A DNA stretch of 64,000 bases from positions 44,356 to 108,355 of IMG/VR virus record IMGVR_UViG_3300042731_009409; one strand, written 5' to 3'. The first letter of the stretch is position 1, and every line of letters begins with the position of its first letter. The stretch is from a virus. The notes beneath the pieces are model-generated. The model made no database searches. It was not told the DNA's origin and saw nothing but the letters and a program-made list of their open reading frames with translations. The position numbers and the translations under genes are program-made. Positions 8,339-17,474 of this stretch are shown here, one piece after another.

Positions 8339-9532
8339 TTAGACCCCTTCGCCGATATTTTTAACTTTTACTATAGCAGTAGGCTCTTCAATCTGACACG
8401 AAATTTTTGCGGTAATAGCAAATTGATCAACAGATTTGTAGATATCTCGATCTTTTTCGATCCGTATATCTCTTCCAATACCTATGATAAAATTGCTCAT
8501 ATGAGTGAGTAAAAGTTGGGGAGAAGCCAAATAAGTAACTTTTACCGTGTCGCCGTCACCAATACTTCCACCAGCATCTCTAGCAATCGTTCCGGCAGTA
8601 GCATCAAGGGTATAATCAGTGCCGGAAATATACGGAGTCGAAGGTGTATCAGACAAAGTGTTTGGAAGAACGATAACACTTGTAATGTTTTTATATTTTA
8701 GAGTTACTGCAGTTGTACCGCTAAGAACAACATGTTCGACCACTTTAGAATTAAAATCCCACAAAGGAACTTCTACAAGTTTAATACCGAAGGGTTGCAT
8801 TACCATACCTCTGCCCGCTTCATCACCCGCCATAGTCGCCCTTGTGGTCAATCTTTCTGCATATGTTTGTGCAAGGTCAGGGCTCATAAACCAACGTAGA
8901 TTTTTTTTATTTCTTCGAAATTTCGTAGGCATCGCTTTGATTGCGTCCGAAAAAACAGAAAATCCAATGTTGGTACCTTCAGCATCGACAACATTTCCAC
9001 TGTCAGCCAAAAGCTGCCAACCATCCTGCAAGGCAAGATAACTGTCTTTTACATATTGGGTCGAAGAGCCATTGTCAATAATATCGCCCTCAAGAACAGC
9101 TGGTCCGTTTTGATCGCCAATAATATAAAGTTCCTCCATATCGTTGGCCAGTTGGGTGGCAAACATTCTAATAGCGTGATCTTCAAAGTTATCACCTTCG
9201 ATATTCAACTCTTTAAAGTTATCACTAATCTCGGCAGGGACCATAATTTCGGCAGGGGTCAAAGTGATTTTAGATGTAGTGATACCCCTTCTGATTCCCG
9301 GATCCCTTGCTTCATTCTTTGGTACAGCAACTCTCGTTCCAATCCCAACCTTGTCGATATTCATGTTTTCATTGCGAAATCTTACAATCCTTACGTTGTT
9401 TTTAAGGCTCGTTTCGTCGATAACATAATCAATAAATCGATCGCTTTGGGCATCATTAAGTTTCCCGCTTGACGCAAGAGCGTCCGCAGCAGTAATAGTT
9501 TTTCTGACAAGCTCTTCATTCGTGATAGTCAT
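8339..9532 (-). CDS. Major capsid protein (HK97 fold)
   Basis: 397 residues, the only gene of suitable size directly after protease and scaffold genes. The N-arm region reads FIDYVIDETSLKNNVRIVRF, followed by a P-loop/E-loop-like stretch (KITLTPAEIMVPAEISDNFKE) and a helical segment with DMEELYIIGD, all typical of HK97-fold capsids. Residues ~268-335 look like an inserted Ig-like beta domain (TLKYKNITSVIVL, YISGTDYTLDATAGTI, DTVKVTYLAS). The A-domain resumes at LLLTHMSNFIIGIGRDIRIE. A Shine-Dalgarno AAGGAG precedes the ATG. Forms the procapsid lattice with scaffold and is expected to be matured by the XkdF-type protease. Confidence 0.88.
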   Translation of the reverse strand: MTITNEELVRKTITAADALASSGKLNDAQSDRFIDYVIDETSLKNNVRIVRFRNENMNIDKVGIGTRVAVPKNEARDPGIRRGITTSKITLTPAEIMVPAEISDNFKELNIEGDNFEDHAIRMFATQLANDMEELYIIGDQNGPAVLEGDIIDNGSSTQYVKDSYLALQDGWQLLADSGNVVDAEGTNIGFSVFSDAIKAMPTKFRRNKKNLRWFMSPDLAQTYAERLTTRATMAGDEAGRGMVMQPFGIKLVEVPLWDFNSKVVEHVVLSGTTAVTLKYKNITSVIVLPNTLSDTPSTPYISGTDYTLDATAGTIARDAGGSIGDGDTVKVTYLASPQLLLTHMSNFIIGIGRDIRIEKDRDIYKSVDQFAITAKISCQIEEPTAIVKVKNIGEGV

Positions 9533-9561
9533 TATTTTTTTCTCCTTTATATAACACTCTC

Positions 9562-10341
9562 TTAGAGCGATTGGTTAAATATTCCACCCCAAAGATTATC
9601 TGATTTCTTCACTTCTTTTTGTTCGGACTTGTCTAGTGTTTTACTGGGTTGTCCTATTTTTTCAAACTGTTCGACTTTGTTTTTCAACACATTTACAGTT
9701 TCGGCAAGTTTTGAAAAATTTTGCCCAATGTCTTCTACACTTTTCATAATCTGTTTGATTCCAGAATCGCCAAATTGAGAATTTGCTGGGAGATTGTTTT
9801 TGGGAGATTGACCAACACCGATTTGTTTAATTTCGTCCATAAGTTTTGTAAGAAGTTCAGAAGCTTCTTCTAACTTTTTAATTCTGCTAGGTGTAAAAGT
9901 TTTTGCCTTTGTAAGTTCAGTTGTAAGCTCATCAATAAGGCTTTGTTCATCCTTTTTTACATTTTGCTCTTTCAACTTTTCTACAACCATTTTTACAACT
10001 TCATCATTGGCTTGACTTTTTTCATCTTCCTTTTTTACAACTTGTTCTTCAAGTTTAATAGCTTCGATTTTACTTTCAATATCACCAATCTTTTTGATAA
10101 TATCACTTATATTCCCACTATCAAATTCACTTTCTTCTTCTTTCTTGACTTCTTCAATCTCTTGTTTTTTTTCGGCCATTATTTTTTTCTCCAATTCGCT
10201 GTTATTTTCGACTCTTTTAATTACGGCAAACTCTTCTTGATTTGCTGGCAAATCAACGATCGAAATTTCGTTCACTTCTAGATCGGTATATTCATGTTTC
10301 ACGCCAATACTAGAAGACTTTTTTACATCAGACAAGTTCAT
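9562..10341 (-). CDS. Capsid scaffolding protein
   Basis: 259 residues, highly charged and helical with long Glu/Lys coiled-coil stretches (~55-150 and ~185-235), as expected for a scaffold. The first ~40 residues carry VNEISIVDLPANQEEFAVIK, the sequence usually found at the end of XkdF proteases. The protease and scaffold reading frames overlap by 14 bases here, so this junction may reflect a split fusion. Acts inside the procapsid and is lost or cleaved on maturation. The identification combines position between protease and capsid genes with composition. Confidence 0.75.
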   Translation of the reverse strand: MNLSDVKKSSSIGVKHEYTDLEVNEISIVDLPANQEEFAVIKRVENNSELEKKIMAEKKQEIEEVKKEEESEFDSGNISDIIKKIGDIESKIEAIKLEEQVVKKEDEKSQANDEVVKMVVEKLKEQNVKKDEQSLIDELTTELTKAKTFTPSRIKKLEEASELLTKLMDEIKQIGVGQSPKNNLPANSQFGDSGIKQIMKSVEDIGQNFSKLAETVNVLKNKVEQFEKIGQPSKTLDKSEQKEVKKSDNLWGGIFNQSL

Positions 10342-10834
10342 TCTCCTTTTCTAATCTTTTTATTTTTGCTTTACCGCCGATTGAAAACCCGGTAAGTTCT
10401 CCTTTTTTTACTTTGTCCCACAAACTATCACTATTGACCTTGGCGACTATATACCATGTGCCTTTTGTAATAGTTTTATCGCCGAACGAAAAATCAACTG
10501 GTGCAATTGCAGATTCGCACAGTTCTATAGGCTGTTTAAAATCCAAATGTTGCAAACCCATAGTATTTTTTTTATTGTAGCTTGATAAAAATTTATGTGC
10601 AGCATTTCTTATAACAACATCACTTATCGTTGTTTTTTGTGCGTCAAAAACATTAGGTCTAAGTACTACACCAGTAACTTTTCTTTCTTCTCCGGAAACC
10701 TTTATTGTTTCAACATATGCTAAAACCTTTTGTTCAGTAATTTCTCCATTGCTCGAAGATTCATTATTTTTTGACAAAATTGTTTTGCTATTGTTTTTTA
10801 ATTTTTCGTATTGTTGAGCTGACATACGTTTCAT
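10328..10834 (-). CDS. Prohead maturation protease, XkdF type
   Basis: About 168 residues from the ATG at 10834. I chose this start over upstream in-frame options because CAGGAG lies seven bases ahead of it. The core matches the phage serine protease XkdF family (Peptidase_S78_2): VTGVVLRPNVFDAQ, then GLQHLD holding the likely catalytic His, then WYIVAKVNSDSLWDKVKKG and ELTGFSIGGKAK holding the likely catalytic Ser. It heads the protease-scaffold-capsid transcript, behind a candidate promoter and an inverted repeat. Cleaves scaffold and capsid N-termini during maturation. Confidence 0.85.
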   Translation of the reverse strand: MKRMSAQQYEKLKNNSKTILSKNNESSSNGEITEQKVLAYVETIKVSGEERKVTGVVLRPNVFDAQKTTISDVVIRNAAHKFLSSYNKKNTMGLQHLDFKQPIELCESAIAPVDFSFGDKTITKGTWYIVAKVNSDSLWDKVKKGELTGFSIGGKAKIKRLEKENELV

Positions 10835-10851
10835 TTCATAAACTCCTGTAT

Positions 10852-10873
10852 AAATACTATACAAATAGTATTT
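10852..10873. promoter_or_regulatory. Inverted repeat downstream of capsid promoter
   Basis: AAATACTA, six bases, TAGTATTT: an 8-bp perfect dyad between the candidate promoter and the protease Shine-Dalgarno. It could be an operator or a 5' leader hairpin. Confidence 0.4.
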
Positions 10874-10882
10874 AATAGTAAA

Positions 10883-10912
10883 ATTATAAACAAAAATTAC
10901 TTTTTGCTGCAA
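10883..10912 (-). promoter_or_regulatory. Candidate sigma70 promoter for protease-scaffold-capsid
   Basis: Reading the minus strand: TTGCAG, 18 bases, TATAAT, about 50 bases ahead of the protease start. This lies between the gp7-like gene and the protease, one of the few real gaps in the head operon. Confidence 0.5.
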
Positions 10913-10953
10913 TTTCCTACAAAGCGATTTTAGTGTTATATGTTTGTTTTTAT

Positions 10954-12027
10954 TTAGCTTTTTGACTTTTTGTTGAGTAATGGCATAGACAAAGGCTGTA
11001 GATTTTCAAACGTACTAGATTCAGTAGATATATCTACAGTGCACCGACATTTAAAATGGTATGGAGGCAAAGACAAACCGGCCTTTGCCAGTTTTTCCGA
11101 ATCCCTAAGACCATCACTTCCACTTATAAAGCCACCCTTTGATGATATTTTTTTTATCTCGGACAAAGAAGGCCATGGGTGTACTTCTTTTATTTTTTTT
11201 GGATCTTTGAGCGACAATTCTTTGACAATTTGTTCAACCCCGTTTTCTGTTCGGAATACTTTTCCATCGAAATGAGCGCACCTAGAACATGTTCTTTTAT
11301 CACCAGGGTTGCTTATTTCATACGATGTTATTCCAATTTCCGAAAAAGATCTCATTTGGCCGTGAATCCTGGCAACGGTGTAAGAATTTGCGGCCAAACC
11401 TGAAAAATAACTTTCTGGGGTTCCAACAAAACCAGTTGGTAAGATTATAGTTTCAAATATTTTTTCCAAGTTTTCTCTTAATAATTTTGAAGCTTCATCT
11501 GGACCTAATCCCGACTCGACCATAGTTTCTCTGACTGTTCTGGCGATTTCATCTGACATTTTTTCGTTATATACTTCGCCAACCCAAAATGTCTGATGTT
11601 GTATTATTGACTCTACCGTTTTTTCATCAACCAAGTCAAACTCTGGCAAAACAACTTTTGCTTTTTTTATATTTTGCTTTGGCAAGCCATATCTAAGAGG
11701 CTCCTTTGTTTGTTCAGTTGCTTTTTTATAACCAGCAATTCTTGCAAGTTTATAAACATTGGAAAGCTCTAAGGAAAAAACCTTTGAAACGTCGTGTTTC
11801 CAGCTATTCATATTTTTGTTTATCTTTTTTATTATTGTAGAAACACTTTTAATATTTTTTATTATTGTATAATTTTTTTTAACCCTGTCGCTCCATGTTT
11901 TTAAAAAAAAACTTCTAATTCTTTTTTCAGATCTTCCTATTTGAGTTATTTCCGAAACGTTTGCTGTTTTTGATATAATTCTATCAACTATAGACAACCT
12001 TATATAATCCAATTCAGTATCAATCAT
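10954..12027 (-). CDS. SPP1 gp7-like minor head protein
   Basis: About 357 residues if translation starts at the ATG at 12027 (overlapping the portal stop by 8 bases); longer starts up to 12081 exist. The C-terminal third has the head-morphogenesis signature: ANSYTVARIHGQMRSF, EIGITSYEISNPGDKRTCSRC, HFDGKVF, and the closing PPYHFKCRCTVD. This is the Mu-F/SPP1-gp7 pattern, with a CSRC...CRC cysteine set. It lies directly after portal, the family's usual place. Likely one or a few copies bound to the portal, helping DNA exit or procapsid assembly. Confidence 0.85.
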   Translation of the reverse strand: MIDTELDYIRLSIVDRIISKTANVSEITQIGRSEKRIRSFFLKTWSDRVKKNYTIIKNIKSVSTIIKKINKNMNSWKHDVSKVFSLELSNVYKLARIAGYKKATEQTKEPLRYGLPKQNIKKAKVVLPEFDLVDEKTVESIIQHQTFWVGEVYNEKMSDEIARTVRETMVESGLGPDEASKLLRENLEKIFETIILPTGFVGTPESYFSGLAANSYTVARIHGQMRSFSEIGITSYEISNPGDKRTCSRCAHFDGKVFRTENGVEQIVKELSLKDPKKIKEVHPWPSLSEIKKISSKGGFISGSDGLRDSEKLAKAGLSLPPYHFKCRCTVDISTESSTFENLQPLSMPLLNKKSKS

Positions 12028-13732
12028 CTTCGCATTCATAATCATGTTCTTCAGATAAATTTTCTGTCCACTTTTTCTCAATCAAACTTTGTACTTCTAA
12101 TAGATGTTCTATTAAAGGATCCCGTTCTTTCAGGTTCTTTGCAAGTTGTACAAGCATATTAGATTCTTCTAAATTTTTAATAGCAGTAACTTGTTGTCCT
12201 GGTTCGGTTGGATCGGCTTTATTTTTTACAGCCTCGGCCATTGTCAAACTAAAAGGTACATGTGGATCAAATTCTTCTTTAAACTCTGGCAGATCTCTTC
12301 CCAAAATTTCTTCCAACATTTTTCTCGCAATATAAGGCGTCATGCCGCCAGTTTTTTCTGAAGTAGCCAGCATTTTAACAAGTTGTTCGTTATCTGTTGT
12401 GTTAGGTGAATTCGATGTATACTTGTGATAAATAGCTCCAAGCTCAGGCATTATTTTTTTATTCATCAGAGAATCAAATTCGCTTCTTTCTGGAGCAAAA
12501 ACTTGTTCGTCAGTTATTCTTCTTGATATATCGGCAGTACTTTTGTTATAGTCATCTGTACTTCCGATAAAAATAGGTGGCATTCTAAAACATTTTCTTA
12601 CATTTTCCTTATTGTTCTTCGAATACTCTTGAAACAAAGCATCGGTGTGTTGTTCTCTTGTCAACGGTTTTAAATCTAATTTTATCTGATTCCCTTCTTC
12701 CCCCTCTTCTTCCCCTTCTGCTTCCACAATCAATATTTTGCTATAATTGTTTGAACCTTGTACTTGAGACTCCAAAAAACTTTCTATTCTCTGTATAGTC
12801 CCTTCAGTAACTTGACCATTTGAACACAACAGAGCCATAGACGGAATATTGTTGTTCTGAAACGTTGTATAATTTATTTCTTCTGCCGCTCGATCGCCAA
12901 ACATGGACAAAAGCGAACCTATATATCTTGGTAAACCATAAGAACTTCTGGCTGAATAAAGTGATAAACAAATTATTTCGTTGGCCATGTTTTCGGGTTT
13001 TGTATTTGGATCGAATTCGCCTGTTTTATTATTTAAAATTCTTTCATCGCCAAATTCTTTAAACCATACTATTCTGTCTGACGGAACTATTTCTAGATTG
13101 TGTCTATGATTCAGTCTAGATTGGACATAGGTTCTAAACCTTGTCCAATATTTCATTGTTTTGATTTTTACAGATCCGTTTTCTTGCAGTTCGTAAATTT
13201 TTCTTTTTGCAAGTACTTGTTCATCTTCTTTTTTGCCGAGTCTAACTTGATAAGACGGCATATGGACAAACCTTTGCAAGCTTCCGGTTTGACTCCTTAT
13301 TACCTCAAAATAAGCCATGCCGGTTGTCTCAAGATCTTTTCGCAGTTTTCTTCGAAACGAAATAAAAGATTCTTCAGTACAATTCTCGAAAAAATTTTGT
13401 AGTCTTATATTCTCCTTTTTGATTTCGTTTCTGATTTCATCTGGAATTTCTATTCTCGGATCGCTTTTTGTTCTTGGGACAAACCTGTGCCCAAAACCAT
13501 CTATGTTTACCTCCATAGCTTCTATTGATGGGCCAAGCTCGGTACATCGCTCCAACATCAAGGTCAAAGAGAATGGGTCAAATGGCGCTTCTATAACCTT
13601 GCCAGATTCGCCAAGAGTAACAAGAGGATCGTCATTGGCTTTTGTTGATTTTGATTGGGTGTTGAATTGTTTTCTAACTTCAACCACTCTGGCTTTTACA
13701 TTTTTTAAAACTTTCTTATTTGTATCATTCAT
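12020..13732 (-). CDS. Portal protein
   Basis: 570 residues. The N-terminal region PFSLTLMLERCTELGPSIEAM followed by EVNIDGFGHRF matches PBSX/SPP1-type portals. MKYWTRF and SDRIVWFKEFGD belong to the wing, ICLSLYSARSSYGLPRY is the conserved central segment, and FRMPPIFIG near residue 385 is a strong portal signature. It sits between large terminase and the gp7-like gene, the canonical order. Forms the dodecameric DNA-entry channel and terminase docking site. Confidence 0.9.
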   Translation of the reverse strand: MNDTNKKVLKNVKARVVEVRKQFNTQSKSTKANDDPLVTLGESGKVIEAPFDPFSLTLMLERCTELGPSIEAMEVNIDGFGHRFVPRTKSDPRIEIPDEIRNEIKKENIRLQNFFENCTEESFISFRRKLRKDLETTGMAYFEVIRSQTGSLQRFVHMPSYQVRLGKKEDEQVLAKRKIYELQENGSVKIKTMKYWTRFRTYVQSRLNHRHNLEIVPSDRIVWFKEFGDERILNNKTGEFDPNTKPENMANEIICLSLYSARSSYGLPRYIGSLLSMFGDRAAEEINYTTFQNNNIPSMALLCSNGQVTEGTIQRIESFLESQVQGSNNYSKILIVEAEGEEEGEEGNQIKLDLKPLTREQHTDALFQEYSKNNKENVRKCFRMPPIFIGSTDDYNKSTADISRRITDEQVFAPERSEFDSLMNKKIMPELGAIYHKYTSNSPNTTDNEQLVKMLATSEKTGGMTPYIARKMLEEILGRDLPEFKEEFDPHVPFSLTMAEAVKNKADPTEPGQQVTAIKNLEESNMLVQLAKNLKERDPLIEHLLEVQSLIEKKWTENLSEEHDYECEDD

Positions 13733-13736
13733 TTTT

Positions 13737-15236
13737 TTATCCTAATAAACCAGGTTCGTAATTCCTTCTCTTTCTTCTTTTTGCTTTAGATGCGCTAAAA
13801 GCCAAATCCATCGCGTCAAAAAAATCTTTAGACCCAGGGCCATCAGGGAATAAAACTAAATGCTCTATTATTTGGTGTGATTTTGGTATATCCAAAACAA
13901 ATACCCGTTTATCATCAAATTCAGCAGATCTTTTCCATGCTCTAGACACTTTATCTTTGTTTTGTTTTTTTGGTTTTAATCTCATGTCCGGATATTTATC
14001 TTTTAAGTTTTGATATTGTGCTTCTTGATATGCATTTGTCTCTATGTGTGCTTTTATAGGATCGTATCTTTTGTAATAGTCTCTTATTTTTCTTGTTTGA
14101 TCGCTAAATCTTATTTGGCCTTCATAAAAATCAACTATATAATAGTATTCTTCTTTTTTCCCAATGACCACTATAACAAAATTATCATTTTGCTCTTTTT
14201 CGCCAATGGCTAGATCAACACCCATATAATAAGATAAGTCTTTAGGAAGGTCTTCTCTTTTTATCAATTGACAATCGTCATACTTAAAAATCTTGCCCTT
14301 CATAGCTTCGGCATCACATAAATATTGGGCGTTAAACCTTATTATACCAAGCTCCTTGCGTTGTTTTTCGAACCATTCTGGTGGATGTTTTTCCGGCCAT
14401 ACGGTTTTACCCTCTTTGTTTATCCCCATTATTCTTTGATAGTGATCTTTTAATTCATTTTCGATTAAATGACCATACAAGTCGTTGTAATGAAACCTGG
14501 TCCCTTGTCTATGGTGTTCGCCCCTATGTGGCACGTTAGGATCTGGAGGCTCTAAAGTTGGTAAAATTGCAGAATAATAAAAGTCCTTTGTTTTTTCCCT
14601 CATATATTCAGTCAGAGAATTATTCTGATCGACCAAGTCATCAGAAAATATTATGTCATAGTGTTTTGAGACAATCGTTCCATCCACACCTATGCATGTT
14701 ATTGTAGACTCTTTTGTTATTTTTGTTCTTTGCGCAATTTCTATTTCGCGGTTGTCCCATTTTCTATTTTTGTCATAGTATGGGCCAAATATTTCTATAA
14801 GTTTTTCGTTCTTTTCGAAATGTGCTTTTATTTCTTTCAAAAACGACTCTGCATTTCCAGTCGTTTTTGAAGCAATTAAAATTCTAAGGTTCGGATCTTT
14901 TAGTAGAAGGTGTACTGATTTACAAATTGTACATATGCTTGTTTTTCCGGAACCCCTATAAACCAGTTGAAGATTGTCAGGATGCAAAAATTGAAATTGC
15001 ATCATCGAAAGATGAAAAGGTTTTATTATATAATCCAATATTTCTGACGCTAAAAGATCTATTCTATTGTTTTCTAATATTTGTTTTTTTAACCATTGGT
15101 TATATAAAGTTTTCGAAAATCCATAATATTCTAACAGCTCTGAACGCTCTGCATTTTTTATTTTATCTCTATCGATAAACGGAATTTTACGGGCCTTCGA
15201 GTTACTTCTCAAGAATTGGACTTCTGGATTTTTCAT
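13737..15236 (-). CDS. terL: Terminase large subunit
   Basis: 499 residues. ATPase: YRGSGKTS at 93-100 (Walker A), HYDIIFSDD ending near 200 (Walker B with acidic catalytic pair), and a C-motif-like ILIASKTTGNAE at 119-130. Nuclease: YYMGVDLAIGEKE with the first metal-binding Asp at 341, AHIETNAYQEAQYQ near 400, and DFFDAMDLAFS near 475. The length is normal for the family. Pumps DNA into procapsids through the portal encoded next door. The small subunit lies ~1.6 kb upstream, separated by endolysin and two small virion genes. Confidence 0.92.
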   Translation of the reverse strand: MKNPEVQFLRSNSKARKIPFIDRDKIKNAERSELLEYYGFSKTLYNQWLKKQILENNRIDLLASEILDYIIKPFHLSMMQFQFLHPDNLQLVYRGSGKTSICTICKSVHLLLKDPNLRILIASKTTGNAESFLKEIKAHFEKNEKLIEIFGPYYDKNRKWDNREIEIAQRTKITKESTITCIGVDGTIVSKHYDIIFSDDLVDQNNSLTEYMREKTKDFYYSAILPTLEPPDPNVPHRGEHHRQGTRFHYNDLYGHLIENELKDHYQRIMGINKEGKTVWPEKHPPEWFEKQRKELGIIRFNAQYLCDAEAMKGKIFKYDDCQLIKREDLPKDLSYYMGVDLAIGEKEQNDNFVIVVIGKKEEYYYIVDFYEGQIRFSDQTRKIRDYYKRYDPIKAHIETNAYQEAQYQNLKDKYPDMRLKPKKQNKDKVSRAWKRSAEFDDKRVFVLDIPKSHQIIEHLVLFPDGPGSKDFFDAMDLAFSASKAKRRKRRNYEPGLLG

Positions 15237-15239
15237 GTT

Positions 15240-15608
15240 TTACTCGGGGTGAGACGGATCGGCACCAGATACCAAAATATCAACTGTACCAGCTGTCAAC
15301 GCTGTAATTGCAACAAACATGGTCCGACGCAAACAGTCTACGCTAAATTCAAACGGTGTATTTACTCCAATACCAGCTTTTTCCAGCGCAGTATGTTCGC
15401 TTATAAAAGAGTCAGCAGTTTCGGACCACCACATAACTTCTACTGTCGGATTTGCCCCCCCTGACGGAATGACTTGTATGTTTGCCTTATTATGATACGA
15501 TGTATTTATACCACGATCATAATTGTCAAAAGAAGAATCTACAGTTGTAATTCCGTCACGGTGCAAAACGTAGTTTGGAGAATATTTAATAAATTGAGGC
15601 ATTGGCAA
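15240..15608 (-). CDS. Small virion-like protein (possible head decoration)
   Basis: 122 residues, beta-rich (NKANIQVIPSGG, TVEVMWWSETADS, FVAITALTAGTVDILVSG), with no signal peptide or enzyme motif. It lies three bases upstream of large terminase and three bases downstream of another small beta protein. Position and composition suggest a capsid or tail decoration. No family was recognised. Confidence 0.5.
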   Translation of the reverse strand: MPMPQFIKYSPNYVLHRDGITTVDSSFDNYDRGINTSYHNKANIQVIPSGGANPTVEVMWWSETADSFISEHTALEKAGIGVNTPFEFSVDCLRRTMFVAITALTAGTVDILVSGADPSHPE

Positions 15609-15611
15609 TCC

Positions 15612-15911
15612 TTATTCGGACGCATGCCAATAAAATAACTCGCCGTCAACGTTTAGATCGGTATCTGCGCCAAGAGTAAAACCGTTACTCAACGGAGTAA
15701 TTCCACCGCTTGTGACAAACGATGTGGTTCCGGCCGTAACGGTTTTCATAGCTGAAGCATCTGGCATTGGGGCAAACCAGACGGCAAAACAAACACCGCC
15801 TCTGTTCACAATTTCAACTCTTTTGGGTCGAAATCCAACTGTTCGCACATTGATAGCTGCACCAGTACCGGTAAAAGCACCACTCATATTTCTATTAACA
15901 CCACTGCTCAT
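15612..15911 (-). CDS. Small beta-rich virion-like protein
   Basis: 99 residues. NVRTVGFRPKRVEIVNRGGV and a C-terminal LGADTDLNVDGELFYWHA fit a small beta-sandwich that appears as head-fibre or decoration proteins next to terminase in several phages. The ribosome site is strong (AGGAGGTG). The 143-base gap upstream leaves room for its own promoter, although none stands out. Structural role inferred. Confidence 0.5.
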   Translation of the reverse strand: MSSGVNRNMSGAFTGTGAAINVRTVGFRPKRVEIVNRGGVCFAVWFAPMPDASAMKTVTAGTTSFVTSGGITPLSNGFTLGADTDLNVDGELFYWHASE

Positions 15912-16027
15912 TTTACACCTCCTAGTGTATTATGTCCTTGACAGCCCTTGGCATCTGAGCGACAACGCGGGCCTGTGGCTTTATGCCACTGGGACGATAT
16001 TTTTGATATTAATAGATAACAGAATGG

Positions 16028-16047
16028 TTTGTCTAATATTAGACAAA
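16028..16047. promoter_or_regulatory. 20-bp perfect palindrome
   Basis: TTTGTCTAATATTAGACAAA reads identically on both strands with no loop. It lies in the gap between endolysin stop and the small virion gene. The lack of a loop and of an adjacent T-run argues for a dimeric-protein operator rather than a terminator. Confidence 0.45.
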
Positions 16048-16054
16048 AATAGGA

Positions 16055-16852
16055 TCAGAGTTGAAAATTAGAGTTGAAAATATTCCAATATTTTTCAACT
16101 CTTTCTTCGAATTCATAAAAATCCATACCGGCAGGATCCCATTTTCTTTTGGAGCAATGTCGATGAGCTATTAAACCATAATGTTCTCTTGGCCTAAAAA
16201 TTGTATCCCAAGGTATTTCCCCTTCACGGTTTTTCGGGAACTTTGGAGGTTCTTTAAACGTCCATGGAACCACTCCTGTAAGGTGTTTATCGTGTTTCAA
16301 TGCCACCCAACAACCAGCATATAAACGAGCAACAGCATCGATCGTAGCATCTGTCATTTTAAAAATTTTCCTTTTAACGCTAAACACTGGTTGTTCAACA
16401 ATTTCATGCGGAACATTTCCATTTTTATCATTTCTTGCTTGATTATAATAATCCGGCTTTTGCCACGCTGATGGATAATGACAAATTTCTATCCCTACAG
16501 ATGTAGAATTCATTTTCCCCGCGTGCAAACAAACCCAATCAGCATCGACAAATTGATATATAGTTGGCACGCCAAAAGGTTCATCGTATGCAAAATGAAC
16601 TGACAATTTTCTAATATCCCATAACACATGATACATTACTCCAGGGTTCAATCTATCTTGTCCGGCATGATGCACAAGCAGTTGTCTAACATCTCTATTT
16701 CTTTTTTTTATTCTAAGAGGTCTTTTATATCCGTCATAACCATCGATTTCAAACCATTTTTTTACCCTTACGCCTATATCATACTGTCTTCTTGCATACA
16801 CAAAAGTGTTTTTCTCATCAAAACTTCCCGTAAGGCTATACTTATTCATCAC
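16055..16852 (-). CDS. Endolysin, N-acetylmuramoyl-L-alanine amidase (Amidase_2 type)
   Basis: 265 residues. LLVHHAGQ gives the first zinc His (61/62). TIYQFVDADWVCLHAGKMN and SVGIEICHYP (near 120) are the PGRP/T7-lysozyme core strands. LIAHRHCSKRKWDPAGMDF gives the second zinc His (230 or 232) and the conserved Asp-Pro near 239. A ~60-residue insertion sits between the core and the final helix. No signal peptide or membrane segment, so export would need a holin, which I could not identify nearby. Overlaps the small terminase gene by 11 bases. Cleaves the amide bond between MurNAc and the peptide stem at lysis. Confidence 0.87.
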   Translation of the reverse strand: MMNKYSLTGSFDEKNTFVYARRQYDIGVRVKKWFEIDGYDGYKRPLRIKKRNRDVRQLLVHHAGQDRLNPGVMYHVLWDIRKLSVHFAYDEPFGVPTIYQFVDADWVCLHAGKMNSTSVGIEICHYPSAWQKPDYYNQARNDKNGNVPHEIVEQPVFSVKRKIFKMTDATIDAVARLYAGCWVALKHDKHLTGVVPWTFKEPPKFPKNREGEIPWDTIFRPREHYGLIAHRHCSKRKWDPAGMDFYEFEERVEKYWNIFNSNFQL

Positions 16853-17474
16853 TTTTCTTTCTTTTTTTCTTTTTCTTCTTCTTTTTGGGTTTTATATATT
16901 CAGGTTCGGTTATTATTTCTGCATCTACAACTTCTGGCAAGGCTTTTGCTTCTCCATAATGCAAATTACCAATTTGTAAATTTACTATATTATCGTCTGT
17001 TGTACTGGTTGTTATCTTTGCAAATTTTCTAGACTGTTTTATAATTGCTTTTCTAAGTTCGCTTGATGATAGTTCAGTAACAATCGAATATTCGCTTTTT
17101 TGCGTTATGGTCTTTTTGATAACACCTAGCTCTTGTCCATTTTTCAAAATTTTATCAAGTATTTCTGATCTTGCACGAATGGCAGACACCACCCCGCCAT
17201 AATTGCGCGAATTACCATCAAATCCCTTTATTAATTTGCTCAATTCAACAACGTTGTCCAGTTGATTAAGATAATATTCAAAATATATATGTTCTATTGG
17301 CTTGTTTTTTATCTCAGACGATTTTTCTTCTACCACCTCTTTTTTGAGAGACAAAAGTTCATCATTATCAAGCCCCATTATTTCACTAATTTCACTTAAA
17401 TTTCTGCCTTCAGACGCAAGTTCATAAAACAAGCCTATTTTTTCCAACCGTTTTGTTATTTTATTCTTCTTCAT
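16842..17474 (-). CDS. terS: Probable terminase small subunit
   Basis: About 210 residues from the ATG at 17474, which overlaps the upstream stop by 14 bases. An N-terminal helix-turn-helix-like segment (LSEISEIMGLDNDELLSLKK) is followed by a helical core with GGVVSAIRARSEILDKILK and NGQELGVIKK, the arrangement seen in several phage small terminases. The C-terminus is a run of lysines (residues ~195-208), possibly for DNA or large-subunit contact. Expected to recognise the packaging site. Named from helical signature and position at the head of the module. Confidence 0.65.
   Translation of the reverse strand: MKKNKITKRLEKIGLFYELASEGRNLSEISEIMGLDNDELLSLKKEVVEEKSSEIKNKPIEHIYFEYYLNQLDNVVELSKLIKGFDGNSRNYGGVVSAIRARSEILDKILKNGQELGVIKKTITQKSEYSIVTELSSSELRKAIIKQSRKFAKITTSTTDDNIVNLQIGNLHYGEAKALPEVVDAEIITEPEYIKPKKKKKKKKRKKSDE

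Noticed and set aside
15912-16054. Promoter using TTGACA at ~15,940 on the plus strand
   Set aside because: No acceptable -10 at the right distance, and it would read against all neighbouring genes.
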